Source of the DNA: CAYMAZ01 sp964526285
Lineage (GTDB): Bacteria; Bacteroidota; Bacteroidia; Bacteroidales; DTU049
Assembly (NCBI GenBank): GCA_964526285.1
Contig: CAZGIW010000089.1
Location: forward strand, 1-16,156
Length of the DNA: 16,156 bases
Reading direction: 5' to 3'
Below the pieces are notes generated by a model, which saw only the letters and a list, made by a program, of their open reading frames with translations, was not told where the DNA came from and ran no database searches. Positions within the stretch are counted from its first letter, which is position 1. Each line of letters begins with the position of its first letter. Made by a program: the position numbers and the translations under genes. This document shows, in pieces, positions 15,966 through 16,156 of this stretch.

Positions 15966-16156
15966 GCATCATATTTTTCATTGATTTATACAATTATTGC
16001 AAAGATTTTCAGAATGTCATTTATGTCCCATAACTTATATTATGTTAAATAGGACTTTTAAAAAGAAGAGCAGCTCTTTTTCACTGCTCCTCTTAAATAA
16101 TATTCTAATAAAAACTTTTCTGTGTTATTGGAGCAATGATATATCTCAATGAAAGT
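15913..16156. other. Right-end intergenic region, no plus-strand gene seen
   Basis: These 244 AT-rich bases hold the inverted repeat at 15913-15965 and the minus-strand hairpin at 16058-16094. No plus-strand frame is long enough to be a gene. On the minus strand two frames are open at the window edge: one of 16 codons ending TAG at 16105-16107, before the hairpin, and one of 32 codons ending TAA at 16058-16060, through it. Either could be the tail of a convergent gene, but too little is visible to name it. Confidence 0.5.
16058..16094 (-). terminator. Minus-strand hairpin, probable terminator of a convergent gene off the right edge
   Basis: Read on the minus strand, 16094-16084 pairs with 16073-16063 as an uninterrupted 11-bp stem with one G-U wobble, and a T run follows. 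On the plus strand the same position is an A-C mismatch, so the fold favours minus-strand transcripts. A gene reading leftward from beyond 16156 would end here. In one minus frame the sequence is open from 16156 to TAA at 16058-16060, so the hairpin could instead overlap a coding 3' end. Confidence 0.5.

Overview
The window looks like ordinary chromosome from a member of the Bacteroidota. The sequence is AT-rich. Two secreted proteins end in type IX secretion (T9SS) C-terminal sorting domains. Promoters follow the phylum's TAnnTTTG -7 pattern rather than the E. coli -10, and most starts lack a strong Shine-Dalgarno. All genes I can support run left to right. The only hint of leftward transcription is at the extreme right edge.

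Layout. The left end carries tRNA-Asp(GUC) with its own hairpin terminator, then a decayed GIY-YIG nuclease gene (134-319). Next comes a surface module: an O-antigen ligase/polymerase-like membrane protein with C-terminal TPRs (353-2338), then two T9SS cargo proteins, one with three tandem IPT/TIG-like repeats (2428-3909) and one with FG-GAP/VCBS beta-propeller repeats (3968-6268). Each cargo gene has a promoter candidate. A good intrinsic terminator at 6294-6329 closes the module.

The second half is mainly housekeeping. A promoter candidate with a palindromic, operator-like site on its predicted start point leads into tpiA (triosephosphate isomerase). tpiA overlaps prmA (ribosomal protein L11 methyltransferase) by 8 nt, and prmA is 6 nt from a 4.5-kb gene for a very large exported protein of unknown function (8017-12507). 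These three probably form one operon. After another promoter candidate come a SlyD-like FKBP prolyl isomerase, FabG (3-oxoacyl-ACP reductase) and a three-TM von Willebrand factor A-like membrane protein (13849-15912), with gaps of 33 and 24 nt.

The last 244 nt are intergenic. They hold a perfect 13-bp inverted repeat that begins at the last stop codon, and a hairpin that pairs fully only on the minus strand, so it may terminate a convergent gene off the right edge.

I see no CRISPR array, phage, insertion sequence, toxin-antitoxin pair or recognisable defence system. The parts most likely to be undescribed are the 1496-aa exported protein, the ligase/T9SS-cargo neighbourhood with its many O-glycosylation-like motifs, the tRNA-linked GIY-YIG remnant, and the palindrome at tpiA.
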